Positions 8,350-15,937 of a stretch of 64,000 nucleotides of DNA are shown piece after piece. Every line of letters begins with the position of its first letter. The stretch's first letter is position 1. This stretch comes from Pseudogemmobacter faecipullorum (GTDB lineage: Bacteria; Pseudomonadota; Alphaproteobacteria; Rhodobacterales; Rhodobacteraceae), in the NCBI RefSeq assembly GCF_020539525.1, contig NZ_JACDXX010000010.1, forward strand, positions 62,001-126,000, given 5' to 3'. Made by a program: the position numbers and the translations under genes. A model generated the notes under the pieces. It did not search any database. It saw nothing but the letters and a program-made list of their open reading frames with translations, and was not told the origin of the DNA.

Positions 8350-9653
8350 TGCTCATCCTCCAGCTTCTCCCAGGCCCCCAGGAAACACTCTTTAAACTCG
8401 CCATAGGCGCGGTCGAACGAGGCCCGGGCCCGGCGCCAGGTCTCACGCGTCATCGAGCGGTAGTCGATCTCATAGACCGATGAGAGGAAGCGGCCCGATT
8501 GTTCGACCGCCCGGGTCATCTCGATCGGCTCTTTGGCGACAGTATCGCCGAAAACCTTACGGAAGGCTTCAAACATCGCCCGGTGCAGCTCATTGCCCGG
8601 CTCATAGCGCGTCATCAGGAAGCGCAGGTCAAGGAAGGCCTTGGGCAGTTTCATCTTCCCCGCGGGGAAGGCCCCATCAAACCCGGCCGCCAGATCGGCG
8701 AGCGCTTCAGAGAGCTGGCCGATGAAAGAGGTGGTCGAGTCATATTCCCAATAGCCCGGGCCCGAGGGGATATAGAGCACATCGGCGGCAAAGACCGCGT
8801 TCATCGACTGATAGCCGATGGCGGGCGGGCAGTCGAAGATCACCAGGTCATAGCTGTCGGCCGGGATCGCATCGAGATAGCGCGAGACAGCAGCAAAGAA
8901 GGACCAGTCAGGATTGAGGTGACGGTACTGGGCCGAGGCGAATTCGACGAAGGCGGCATTGGCGCAGGAGGGGATGATGTCGATCGTGGCCCAGGAGGTG
9001 GTGCGGATGAAATCGGTCACCCGCAGATCGCCAAGGCCAAGGTCGCGCACCGAGGCCGGCAGGCGGCGCTGCGGCAGAGCGGTGCCGCTCTCGGCGGCGC
9101 GCGGCGCATTGTTCATCCGCTCGGTCTCGCGCACCAGGTCGCGGGCGATGATGCCCCAGACCGTCATCTCTTCGCTGACATCATGCAGCCCCATCGAATG
9201 GGTCAGCGTCGCCTGGGGGTCGAAATCGACGACGAGGACGCGGTAGCCATCCAGCGCCGCAGCATGGGCCATATGCAAAGCCACGGTCGATTTGCCGGCG
9301 CCGCCCTTGAAGTTTGACACCGCCACCCGGACCGCGCGCTTATTCGCCGGGCGCGGCGGCATCAGCGAATGGCGGTTGATCTTCATCCGGCGCCGCAGCT
9401 CATTGATCTCCTGCAGCGAGAACCAGCGCTGGCGGCCATCCTCCTCAACTTCCCCGCCGGGAAGGTCGGGCTCCTGGGCGAGGCGGCCGCGGAAGGTCGA
9501 CTGATTGATCTTAAAGATCAGCTCGGACACCTCCCAGCTCGAGAAGCGGCGCAGCCCCTTCTCATGCTCGGGCGAGAAGGTCTGACGGCGGATATGGCTT
9601 TGCATCTTCAGCGACTGCGCCTGCAGCGCCGCGAGATCCTCATGGGTGAACAT
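8346..9653 (-). CDS. parA: ParA-family partition ATPase
   Basis: A 435-residue ParA from ATG 9653. An N-terminal extension (residues 1-100) with a MerR-like HTH region (RRFSSWEVSELIFKIN, then RWFSLQEINELRRRM) indicates a type Ia/RepA-like ParA that can bind its own operator. The ATPase part has the deviant Walker A FKGGAGKST (115-123), the VLVVDFDPQ motif and the Walker B DLVIFDCPP. It drives segregation of the replicon with ParB and probably represses its own promoter. A TTTGCCA/TGGCAAA repeat just upstream is a candidate operator. It is divergent from the replication initiator. Confidence 0.92.
   Translation of the reverse strand: MFTHEDLAALQAQSLKMQSHIRRQTFSPEHEKGLRRFSSWEVSELIFKINQSTFRGRLAQEPDLPGGEVEEDGRQRWFSLQEINELRRRMKINRHSLMPPRPANKRAVRVAVSNFKGGAGKSTVALHMAHAAALDGYRVLVVDFDPQATLTHSMGLHDVSEEMTVWGIIARDLVRETERMNNAPRAAESGTALPQRRLPASVRDLGLGDLRVTDFIRTTSWATIDIIPSCANAAFVEFASAQYRHLNPDWSFFAAVSRYLDAIPADSYDLVIFDCPPAIGYQSMNAVFAADVLYIPSGPGYWEYDSTTSFIGQLSEALADLAAGFDGAFPAGKMKLPKAFLDLRFLMTRYEPGNELHRAMFEAFRKVFGDTVAKEPIEMTRAVEQSGRFLSSVYEIDYRSMTRETWRRARASFDRAYGEFKECFLGAWEKLEDEQ
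8656..8669. repeat. parS-like palindrome TTCCCCGCGGGGAA, inside parA
   Basis: An exact 14-base copy within the parA coding region, encoding FPAGK. Confidence 0.65.
9450..9463. repeat. Imperfect parS-like palindrome inside parA
   Basis: TTCCCCGCCGGGAA, one mismatch from the family consensus, within the N-terminal coding part of parA (encodes LPGGE). Confidence 0.45.
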
Positions 9654-9695
9654 GCCTGTCCTCGTTCTTTTAAACGTAGATTATTGCCTGATCCG

Positions 9696-9725
9696 GATTT
9701 ACGCGGAATTTGCCAAAGTGGCAAA
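9696..9725 (-). promoter_or_regulatory. parA promoter with overlapping inverted-repeat operator
   Basis: TTTGCCA (9709-9715) and TGGCAAA (9719-9725) form a perfect 7-base inverted repeat with a 3-base spacer. On the minus strand TTGCCA (9724-9719) could be a -35 box, with TAAATC (9701-9696) 17 bases on as a weak -10. The operator overlapping the promoter suits autorepression by ParA. Confidence 0.45.
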
Positions 9726-9863
9726 GCATAAGTTATAAATAGTCAGGCTTTCCTGAAGAACGCTGAATTCAGTGTGAAATCAGGGGCTCTGGCGGCAGGG
9801 ACGATTCGCGGCTGGCCCTGGCAGCAACGCCTGGAGGCGCCGGGGCGGAGCAGGGGGACCGGG

Positions 9864-9887
9864 CCATCTTCCCCGCGGGGAAGATGG
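9864..9887. repeat. Extended parS-like palindrome in the origin region
   Basis: A perfect 24-base palindrome whose central 14 bases (9869-9882) are TTCCCCGCGGGGAA, extended by five matched bases on each side. It is the only exact copy that is clearly non-coding, and shares the CATC/GATG flanks with the terminator copy at 7163-7190. Confidence 0.65.
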
Positions 9888-9891
9888 GACT

Positions 9892-9969
9892 TGAGGGGAC
9901 AAAACAGTCCCTATTGTAGCCCATGAGGGGACATTCAGCCCCTTTTGCGGGGACAGCCAGGATGTCCCC
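9892..9969. repeat. Iteron-like repeats TG(A/C)GGGGACA
   Basis: TGAGGGGACA at 9892-9901 and 9924-9933 (32 bases apart), TGCGGGGACA at 9946-9955 (22 bases on), and inverted TGTCCCC at 9963-9969. Spacings near two and three helical turns suggest cooperative binding on one DNA face, as in plasmid iterons or operators. Confidence 0.5.
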
Positions 9970-10196
9970 CATTACCTGTCATACCCTTTCTTCGATTTTT
10001 TGAGGCAGGGGGGTAAACAAGGCTCTCAGCCCATCTGCTTGACAGAATCGGATCATCCAACGCAAATGGATGCAGAGTGGCGATTAGCGTTGGGAACGGC
10101 AGATCGGTTCGGCCTTGCAGCGCTGATCCTTTCTGCATCGGGAATAACGCTGCGCCTGAAAAAATCACAGGTGGTCCACCACCGGAGAGCAGTGCA

Positions 10197-10865
10197 ATGA
10201 GCCTTCGTAAACCGGCGGGCCGGAGCAGTCCGGCGCGCAAATACGATATCCTGACCGTGCTCGGCAGCTTTGCGCTGTCGCAGGATCCGGCTTTGCAGCG
10301 GCTGACTTTGCGGCTGATCTGCCTGATCACCGCGCGCTATAACTGGCAGGCGAACCAGCTCTCAGTGGCCCAGACCGAGATTGCGAAGCTCTGGTCCTGT
10401 GATCCGCGCACCGTCAAGCGTGAGATGGCAAAGCTGCGCCAGCGCGGCTGGCTGATTGAGCAGCGCGCCCCGGCCCGGGGAAGGGCCTCGGTCTATGGGC
10501 TGGGCAGCGAACAGATATTCGAGGATACCCGCCCGGTCTGGCAGAATATCGGCCCTGATCTGGTCGACAGGCTGCAGCCTGAACCGGCCTCTGAACCCGC
10601 GACCAGTGTGATCCCTTTCCCCCAGGCCCCAGGGCCGGTCAGCGATGGCAGCCTCTGGGCCGAGATCGGGCTGCGGCTCCATGCCGAGGATCCGGCGATT
10701 TACCGGGCCTGGTTTGCCGGGCTGACCGCCGAGCTGCGCGATGAGGCTTTATGCCTGCAGGCGCCGGGCGGCTTTCATGCCCGCTATATCGACACCCATC
10801 TGCGGCCGCGGCTGGAGCGGGCGCTGGCCGATGCCGCGCCGGGTCTGCGGCTGCAGATCAGCTGA
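10197..10865 (+). CDS. DnaA-like plasmid replication initiator
   Basis: A 222-residue protein. ATG 10197 has GGAG ten bases upstream; a longer frame exists but its first 40 codons look like non-coding DNA. Residues about 25-105 form a winged-helix-like region (VAQTEIAKLWSCDPRTVKREMAKLRQRGWL). The C-terminal 70 residues (LWAEIGLRLHAEDPAIYRAWFAGL onward) match the DnaA N-terminal domain that recruits helicase and other replisome parts. There is no AAA+ ATPase module, so this is not a chromosomal DnaA. Small initiators of this DnaA-like class, linked to parAB, are one of the known replicon types of Rhodobacterales. The divergent parAB and the repeat-rich gap between them support the call. Confidence 0.7.
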   Translation: MSLRKPAGRSSPARKYDILTVLGSFALSQDPALQRLTLRLICLITARYNWQANQLSVAQTEIAKLWSCDPRTVKREMAKLRQRGWLIEQRAPARGRASVYGLGSEQIFEDTRPVWQNIGPDLVDRLQPEPASEPATSVIPFPQAPGPVSDGSLWAEIGLRLHAEDPAIYRAWFAGLTAELRDEALCLQAPGGFHARYIDTHLRPRLERALADAAPGLRLQIS

Positions 10866-10922
10866 AGGGGAGGGGGGCGAATGGTTCTTTATCCGTATCG
10901 CCGCCGCTGCTAGCCTGTTCTC

Positions 10923-11843
10923 ATGTCACGACGCCCTAAGCCCTTGCCCCCGCTTCTTGTCTCGCCGCCGGTCCTGCCGCGCTGGGGCCGTCAGGCTGCC
11001 CTGCGCGAAGAGAGCGAGACCCTGCTCTTTGCCGCCGGGGCCGGGCTGGCGGTGCTTGATCCGCTGGTGCGCTCGGATCAGCCGCCGGGCCAGCTCTGGC
11101 GGCGGCGGCTGGCGCTGAAAGCCGCAGCGGCGGTGGTACAGATCGAGGGGCGGCGCGAAACCCCGGCACAGCTTCGCGATGCTCTGGCTTTGTCGCGCCC
11201 GGGCGATGATCCGGGGCCTGGGGGCCGGATCCTGACCGGCTGGCGTTTTCTGGGCGAGGCGCGGGCGCTGAAGCTGGCCGACCAGGAGGCGCGGCTGGCC
11301 AGAGCCTTCGAGCTGCCGGGCGAGGCGGCACAGAAACTGTTGCGCGCCGAGGCGGCTGCGCTGCCGGGGCGCGGCCTGCCGCTGCGTTTTGCCGCCGCCT
11401 CGGCCCGGCGGGTGCTGGATCAGGGCCAGGCCTGGCGCGGGCTGGCGCTCTGGCTGGCCGATCTGCAGCTGGCGCGGGCGCTGAACTGGGAGCGGCCGGT
11501 GCCGCTGCTGGCCGGGCATCTGCCGCGCAGCGCGCTGCGGCTGGAGGGCGAGGCCTGGATGCTGGCCTGCGCCGGCGCCTGGGCAAAAGCGGCAGCCGAG
11601 GCGCTGGATCTGGCCAGCGAGCTGACCAGGCGGGCCAATGCTTTGCGCCAGGGCGCGGTGAAACTGCGGGGCAAGGATACGGCGGCGGCGATCCTGGCGC
11701 TGCAATCTGAGGATGCGCTGGCCGCCCAGGCGGGCGAGAATGCCAGCGACCGCGCCGCAAGACGGCTGTTTGAGAAGCTGACCGGCGAGGGGCTGGTGCG
11801 CGAACTGACCGGCCGGGCCTCGTTCCGGCTTTACGGGCTGTGA
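10923..11843 (+). CDS. DUF1403 family protein
   Basis: A 306-residue, Ala/Leu/Arg-rich, probably all-helical protein without signal peptide or membrane helices. It shows the landmarks of DUF1403: AAGAGLAVLDPLVRSDQP near the start, a SRPGDDPGPGGRIL segment about residue 97, and the C-terminal LVRELTGRASFRLYGL. The biochemical function is unknown. It follows the initiator by 57 bases and precedes an scpB-like gene by four, an association I recall from alphaproteobacterial plasmids. A role in plasmid maintenance, perhaps as a kleisin-like partner of ScpB, is inference only. Confidence 0.75.
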   Translation: MSRRPKPLPPLLVSPPVLPRWGRQAALREESETLLFAAGAGLAVLDPLVRSDQPPGQLWRRRLALKAAAAVVQIEGRRETPAQLRDALALSRPGDDPGPGGRILTGWRFLGEARALKLADQEARLARAFELPGEAAQKLLRAEAAALPGRGLPLRFAAASARRVLDQGQAWRGLALWLADLQLARALNWERPVPLLAGHLPRSALRLEGEAWMLACAGAWAKAAAEALDLASELTRRANALRQGAVKLRGKDTAAAILALQSEDALAAQAGENASDRAARRLFEKLTGEGLVRELTGRASFRLYGL

Positions 11844-11847
11844 GAGG

Positions 11848-12474
11848 ATGAGCGAGGGGTTCGACCGCGAGCTGGAGGATCTGCCGCCGCCTTTGCGCTG
11901 GCGCGAATGGATGGCGCGGGCCGAGGCGGTGCTTTTTGCCTCATCAGATCCGGTGCCGCGGGAGCGGCTGGCGCGGGTGGTGGGGCGCGATTGTGTGCTC
12001 GATGATCTGATCGAGGATATTTCCATCGAGCTGGGCGAGCGGCCCTATGAGATTGCCCGTGCCAGAGGCGGCTGGCTGATCCGCACCCGGGCCAAACATG
12101 GCGCGGCGATCAGGGCGGCTTTGGGCGATGAGGATCTGAGCCGGAACCTGACCCAGAATGAGGCGCTGGTGCTGACCATTATCGCCTGTCTGCAGCCGGT
12201 GACGCGGCGCGAGATTGCCCGGCTGACCGGGCGCGAGGTCGGGCGCGAGCTGATCGCCCGGCTGAGCCGCGAGGGGATGATCGCGCGCGGCCCGCGCAGC
12301 CCCGAGCCGGGCGCGCCCTATAGCTATGTGACGACGCCGGAATTTCTGTTGCGCTTTGGCCTTGAGACCCTGCGCGATCTGCCCGATTTCGAGGCGATGG
12401 AGGATGCGGGCCTGTTGAGCCGGAGGGCGGAGACCGCGCTTGATCTGCCGATTGCGGCCCAGGAGGAAGAGTGA
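11848..12474 (+). CDS. scpB: ScpB-like segregation and condensation protein
   Basis: A 208-residue protein with two winged-helix modules typical of ScpB: WREWMARAEAVLFASSDPVPRERLARVVG (about residues 18-46) for the first, and NEALVLTIIACLQPVTRREIARLTGREV for the second. In chromosomal SMC-ScpAB condensin, ScpB dimers bind the kleisin ScpA; no scpA or smc is present here. Its start lies four bases after the DUF1403 stop, so translation is coupled. It may adapt host condensin to this replicon or act with DUF1403; this is inference. Confidence 0.75.
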   Translation: MSEGFDRELEDLPPPLRWREWMARAEAVLFASSDPVPRERLARVVGRDCVLDDLIEDISIELGERPYEIARARGGWLIRTRAKHGAAIRAALGDEDLSRNLTQNEALVLTIIACLQPVTRREIARLTGREVGRELIARLSREGMIARGPRSPEPGAPYSYVTTPEFLLRFGLETLRDLPDFEAMEDAGLLSRRAETALDLPIAAQEEE

Positions 12475-12480
12475 GGCTTT

Positions 12481-13059
12481 TCAGTAGCCGGGCGGGCTGA
12501 TCGCCCAGATCACCACCGTCTCGGTCTGGCCCGGATTGCGGTAGCGGTGCTTTTCGCGCGAGCTATAGGCGAAGCTGTCGCCCTCGCGCAGATGGAAATG
12601 CCGCTCACCCACCCAGAGCTCGAGCTCGCCTTGCAGGATCAGCCCGACCTCATCGCCGTCATGGCTATAGGCATGGGTTGATTCCGTCCCCGCGGGGAAG
12701 GTCGAGCGCAGCATCTCGACCTGCATCGACAGCCGCGGCGTCAGCAGCTCATCCGAGACCCCCTTGTCATAATCGACGCGCAGCCGGTCCTTGCGGCGCA
12801 CCACATAGCCGATTTCATCGGGCGGCTGCTCGGCCTCTTCGCCGGCGAAAAACCAGGCGACGGTGACGCCGAGCGCCTGGGCGATCGAGACCAGGGCATT
12901 GATCGAAGGCGCCGAGAGATTGCGCTCGATCAGGCTGAGATAGCCGGTCGAGAGGCCGGCGGCTCCGGCCAGTTTTGCCAGGGTCAGCTGGCGGCGCTTG
13001 CGCAGCTGGCGCAGCCGCTCGCCGATGACCGTGGCGGGGTCGGAGGGCAGTTCCTGCAT
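12481..13059 (-). CDS. XRE-family regulator with C-terminal cupin sensor
   Basis: A 192-residue two-domain repressor. An N-terminal HTH (about residues 12-66, TLAKLAGAAGLSTGYLSLIERN) is followed by a small cupin barrel (about residues 110-190, with HAYSHDGDEVGLILQGELEL and HYR-type motifs) that binds a small effector. Proteins of this layout often control amine or amino-acid catabolism. It is divergent from the DgcA/StcD-like gene across 141 bases holding a 30-base inverted repeat, its likely operator. It converges on scpB with only six bases between. A one-mismatch copy of the par palindrome (12686-12699) lies inside the cupin part, encoding FPAG. Confidence 0.85.
   Translation of the reverse strand: MQELPSDPATVIGERLRQLRKRRQLTLAKLAGAAGLSTGYLSLIERNLSAPSINALVSIAQALGVTVAWFFAGEEAEQPPDEIGYVVRRKDRLRVDYDKGVSDELLTPRLSMQVEMLRSTFPAGTESTHAYSHDGDEVGLILQGELELWVGERHFHLREGDSFAYSSREKHRYRNPGQTETVVIWAISPPGY
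12686..12699. repeat. Imperfect parS-like palindrome, rightmost of the cluster
   Basis: GTCCCCGCGGGGAA, one end base off the consensus, inside the XRE-cupin gene about 2.8 kb from the origin-region copy. Confidence 0.45.
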
Positions 13060-13090
13060 CAGATGATCCTTTTCCGGCCCGGAATTCAGT

Positions 13091-13120
13091 CAGTAAAAAT
13101 TTATATTGATTTTTTTACTG
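13091..13120. promoter_or_regulatory. Inverted-repeat operator between the XRE-cupin regulator and the oxidoreductase
   Basis: CAGTAAAAA (13091-13099) and TTTTTACTG (13112-13120) are perfect 9-base arms around a 12-base AT-rich spacer, in the divergent promoter region. This is the natural binding site for the adjacent dimeric XRE repressor. Confidence 0.6.
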
Positions 13121-13200
13121 CGCCCGCAGAGGAATATGCAACCCAAAGCCGCGCGGTGCAAGAAAGCCGCCCGGGATTCTCAGGCAAAGTAAGAGCCAGC

Positions 13201-15159
13201 ATGACCGCGACCGCCTTCCCCCATCTGTTCAGCCCGCTGAAATTCCGCAATAAAACCGCGCGCAACCGGATCGTGTCGACCGGGCATGACACCTGTCTGC
13301 CCGAACATGGCGAGATCACCGACAGCTATATCGAATATCAGCGCCGTCGGGCCAAAGGCGGCGTCGGTGTGATCGTGACCCAGGTGGCGGGGGTGCATGA
13401 GACGGCGCGCTATACTTCGCATCTGATCATGGCCAGTTCGGATGAGTGTATCCCGGGCTATCAGCGGCTGGCTGCGGCCTGTCAGGCCGAAGGCGCGCTG
13501 GTGTTCTCGCAGCTGTTCCATCCCGGCCGCGAGATTATGGAAAGCGCCAATGGGATGCTGGCAGTGGCTTATTCGGCCTCGGCCAGCCCGAATGAGCGCT
13601 TTCGCATGATGCCGCGCGCCATGGACCTGGCGCTGTTGCGCGAGATCGTCCAGGGCTATGCCGGGGCGGCGCGGCGGATGTGGCAGGCGGGGATGGACGG
13701 GGTCGAGCTGGTCGGCTCGCATGGCTATCTGCCGGCGCAGTTCCTGAACCCGCGGCTGAACCAGCGCCAGGACGCCTATGGCGGCAGTCTGGAGAACCGG
13801 CTGCGCTTTACCCGTGAGGTGCTGGCCGCGATGCGGGCGGCGACCGATGAGGATTTCGTCATCGGGCTGCGGCTCTCGGCCGGGGAGCGCGATGAGAACG
13901 GGCTGACCGAGCCGGAGGCGCTGGAGGCGGCAAAGCTGCTGGACGGCGCGATTGACTATCTGTCGCTCTGCGTTGGCACTTCGGTCTCATATGGCGGGGC
14001 AGTGCATATTGCCGCGCCGATGGCTCTGCCCGCCGCCTATACCGCACCGCTGGCCGCAGCCTATACCAGAGCGCTCGGGGTGCCGGTGATCATCACCGGG
14101 CGGATCAACCAGCCCCAGGAGGCCGAGGCCATCCTCGCCAGGGGCGAGGCCGATGCCTGCGGCATGACCCGGGCGATGATCTGTGATCCGGAAATGCCGG
14201 GCAAGGCGAAGGAAGGCCGGTTTGACGATATCCGCGCCTGTATCGGCTGCAACCAGGCCTGTATTCACCATTTCCATCGCGGCCTGCCAATCTCCTGCAT
14301 TCAGCACCCGGAAAGCGGGCGCGAGACGGTGTTTAAACCGGTCGAAAAGGTTGGGGCGCCGAAGAAGGTGATGGTGATCGGCGGCGGGCCTGCCGGGATG
14401 AAGGCGGCCTCGGTCGCCGCTGCACGCGGTCATCAGGTGACTTTGTTTGAGGCCAGCGGGCGGCTCGGCGGCCAGGCCAACCTGGCGCAGCTGGTGCCGG
14501 GGCGCAGTGAATTTGGCGGGATTGTCACGAACCTCACCCGGGAATGTGAGCTGACCGGGGTAGAGATCCGAAAGAACACCTCTGTTGACCGGGCGGTGAT
14601 TGAGGATTTTGCACCCGATGCGGTGGTGCTGGCGACGGGGGCGGTGCCCTATGTTCCGCCGATGGAGACAGATGACCAGATCCAGGTGGTGACCGCCTGG
14701 CAGGTGCTGAGGCGCGAGGTGAAAGTGGGGGCGCGGGTCGTGGTGTTTGACTGGCGCGCCGACTGGATCGGGCCGGGGATTGCCGAATTGCTGGCGCGCG
14801 AGGGCAGCAGGGTCGATCTGGCGATCAACGCTTTGCATGTCGGCGAGAGCCTGCCCTATTATGTGCGCGATCCGATTGCCGGCAATCTGCATAAGCTTGG
14901 CGTCAGCATTACCCCCTATGCACGGCTGGTGGGCTGCTTTGGTGACAGCGCCTTCTTCCAGCATACGGCTTCGGGCGAGGCGATGGAATTTGAAGGGGTG
15001 GATACCCTGGTGCTGGCGGCCGGGCACAGCCCCTTTGATCCGCTCCGCGCTGAGCTGGAAGAGATGGGCCTCAGCTATCAGGCGGTGGGCGATTGCCTGA
15101 CCGCGCGCACGGCGGAAGAGGCGGTCTATGAGGGGATGCTGGCCGGGCGCGCGGTCTGA
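13201..15159 (+). CDS. Old-yellow-enzyme-type FMN/FAD/[4Fe-4S] oxidoreductase (DgcA/StcD or 2,4-dienoyl-CoA reductase type)
   Basis: A 652-residue enzyme from ATG 13201, chosen over an earlier frame opening because the family N-terminus (FPHLFSPLKFRNKTARNRI) begins there. Domain order: an FMN-binding TIM barrel (residues 1-340, with HPGREIM and HGYLPAQFLNPRLNQRQDAYGG), a [4Fe-4S] site CxxCx3Cx11C (CIGCNQAC...C, about residues 350-370), then FAD and NAD(P) Rossmann folds starting at VMVIGGGPAGMKAA. This layout is shared by dienoyl-CoA reductase, trimethylamine dehydrogenase and the N-demethylases DgcA and StcD. Next to amine-catabolism genes and an XRE-cupin regulator, demethylation or oxidation of an N-methylated compound is the best guess; the substrate cannot be read from sequence. 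Confidence 0.8.
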   Translation: MTATAFPHLFSPLKFRNKTARNRIVSTGHDTCLPEHGEITDSYIEYQRRRAKGGVGVIVTQVAGVHETARYTSHLIMASSDECIPGYQRLAAACQAEGALVFSQLFHPGREIMESANGMLAVAYSASASPNERFRMMPRAMDLALLREIVQGYAGAARRMWQAGMDGVELVGSHGYLPAQFLNPRLNQRQDAYGGSLENRLRFTREVLAAMRAATDEDFVIGLRLSAGERDENGLTEPEALEAAKLLDGAIDYLSLCVGTSVSYGGAVHIAAPMALPAAYTAPLAAAYTRALGVPVIITGRINQPQEAEAILARGEADACGMTRAMICDPEMPGKAKEGRFDDIRACIGCNQACIHHFHRGLPISCIQHPESGRETVFKPVEKVGAPKKVMVIGGGPAGMKAASVAAARGHQVTLFEASGRLGGQANLAQLVPGRSEFGGIVTNLTRECELTGVEIRKNTSVDRAVIEDFAPDAVVLATGAVPYVPPMETDDQIQVVTAWQVLRREVKVGARVVVFDWRADWIGPGIAELLAREGSRVDLAINALHVGESLPYYVRDPIAGNLHKLGVSITPYARLVGCFGDSAFFQHTASGEAMEFEGVDTLVLAAGHSPFDPLRAELEEMGLSYQAVGDCLTARTAEEAVYEGMLAGRAV

Positions 15160-15195
15160 GGGAGGGGCCGCCACTCTCTGGCCCCGACAGAAAAG

Positions 15196-15224
15196 AAAGG
15201 CGCCGCGGGGGATGCGGCGCCTTT
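15196..15224. terminator. Bidirectional intrinsic terminator
   Basis: Perfect 11-base arms AAAGGCGCCGC (15196-15206) and GCGGCGCCTTT (15214-15224) with a 7-base loop, flanked by A on the left and T on the right. It lies between convergent genes ending at 15159 and 15232 and can end transcription from both sides. Confidence 0.8.
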
Positions 15225-15231
15225 TGCAGTT

Positions 15232-15909
15232 TCAGACCGGATCGGCCGAGATGAACAGCTTGCGCACCGACAGGCTGCTTTCCCAGCCGAGGCTGGCGCC
15301 GACCGGCGCCAGCAGCACCTCGCCCGGGCCAAAGCTGTGGCGAATGCCCTGATCGTCGATCAGCGTCGCGCCGCCGTGGAGGAAATACATCACCTCGCTA
15401 TAGGCCATGGTCACGGCTTTGCGGGCATAGGGGGTGGCGGCCCAGAGGCCGAGGGTGACAGGCCCGGCACCGGGCATCGGATGGCTTGAGCAGGAGGGGC
15501 TGTCGGTGGTCAGCACCGCCGCCGAAGGCGAGGGCGAGGGGCTGAGCGCCGCCTCAAGATCAATGGCGCGAATGCCGCTCGGGAAAGCGGCGCTGAGATG
15601 GGCGAGGAGCAGCACCTCTGCCCCGTCCCCCGGGATCAGCGTGACATCGGTTTCCGGGCCGATCTGTACCGCCTGACCGGCGCTTATGCGCAGCAGATTG
15701 TCGCCCGAGGCCAGCGTCAGGCTGCCCTTCTCAAGGATGAGAAAGAAACTGGCGGTGCTGCTGGCGCTGACGCCTGCGCTGAGGCTGAGGCGGCCAAAGC
15801 GCAGGGCCGGATCGGTGGAGGCGGCGAGATGCAGGGCAGGGGCGGCCAGAATTTCGGCTGCGGCAACATCAAGCAGCGCCAGGGCGCTGAGGTTCACAGG
15901 AGCAGTCAT
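15232..15909 (-). CDS. Cupin-domain protein (bicupin, DUF861/EutQ-like C-terminal half)
   Basis: A 225-residue protein with two cupin-like halves. The N-terminal half (about 40-115) is rich in small beta-strand residues. The C-terminal half (about 160-222) contains YSEVMYFLHGGATLIDDQGIRHSFGPGEVLLAP, resembling DUF861 cupins. Metal-binding histidines are sparse, so enzymatic activity is doubtful; a binding or sensing role, or dioxygenase-like chemistry, are both possible. ATG 15909 was preferred to one 14 codons earlier, which would overlap the preceding gene. It is the last gene of the amine operon. Confidence 0.65.
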   Translation of the reverse strand: MTAPVNLSALALLDVAAAEILAAPALHLAASTDPALRFGRLSLSAGVSASSTASFFLILEKGSLTLASGDNLLRISAGQAVQIGPETDVTLIPGDGAEVLLLAHLSAAFPSGIRAIDLEAALSPSPSPSAAVLTTDSPSCSSHPMPGAGPVTLGLWAATPYARKAVTMAYSEVMYFLHGGATLIDDQGIRHSFGPGEVLLAPVGASLGWESSLSVRKLFISADPV

Positions 15910-15937
15910 ATTTCGTCTTTCTTCTCGGGGGACCGGC

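Larger units (their letters stand above)
9654..10196. other. Intergenic region between parA and the initiator: candidate replication origin
   Basis: 543 bases without a convincing gene. From left to right it holds an AT-rich stretch with the parA promoter/operator (9696-9725); an extended perfect palindrome (9864-9887); three 10-base direct repeats TGAGGGGACA/TGCGGGGACA with a nearby inverted TGTCCCC (9892-9969); an inverted repeat CATCCA/TGGATG (10054-10059, 10067-10072) overlapping a possible TTGACA (10039-10044); and GGTGGT/ACCACC (10170-10183) directly before the initiator's ribosome site. AT-rich DNA, iteron-like repeats and flanking par and initiator genes make this the best origin candidate in the window. 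Short minus-strand frames here are not credible genes. Confidence 0.55.

Noticed and set aside
9769-10330. Minus-strand frames in the origin region
   Set aside because: They run across the repeats and into the initiator gene on the opposite strand, with low-complexity content and no domain.
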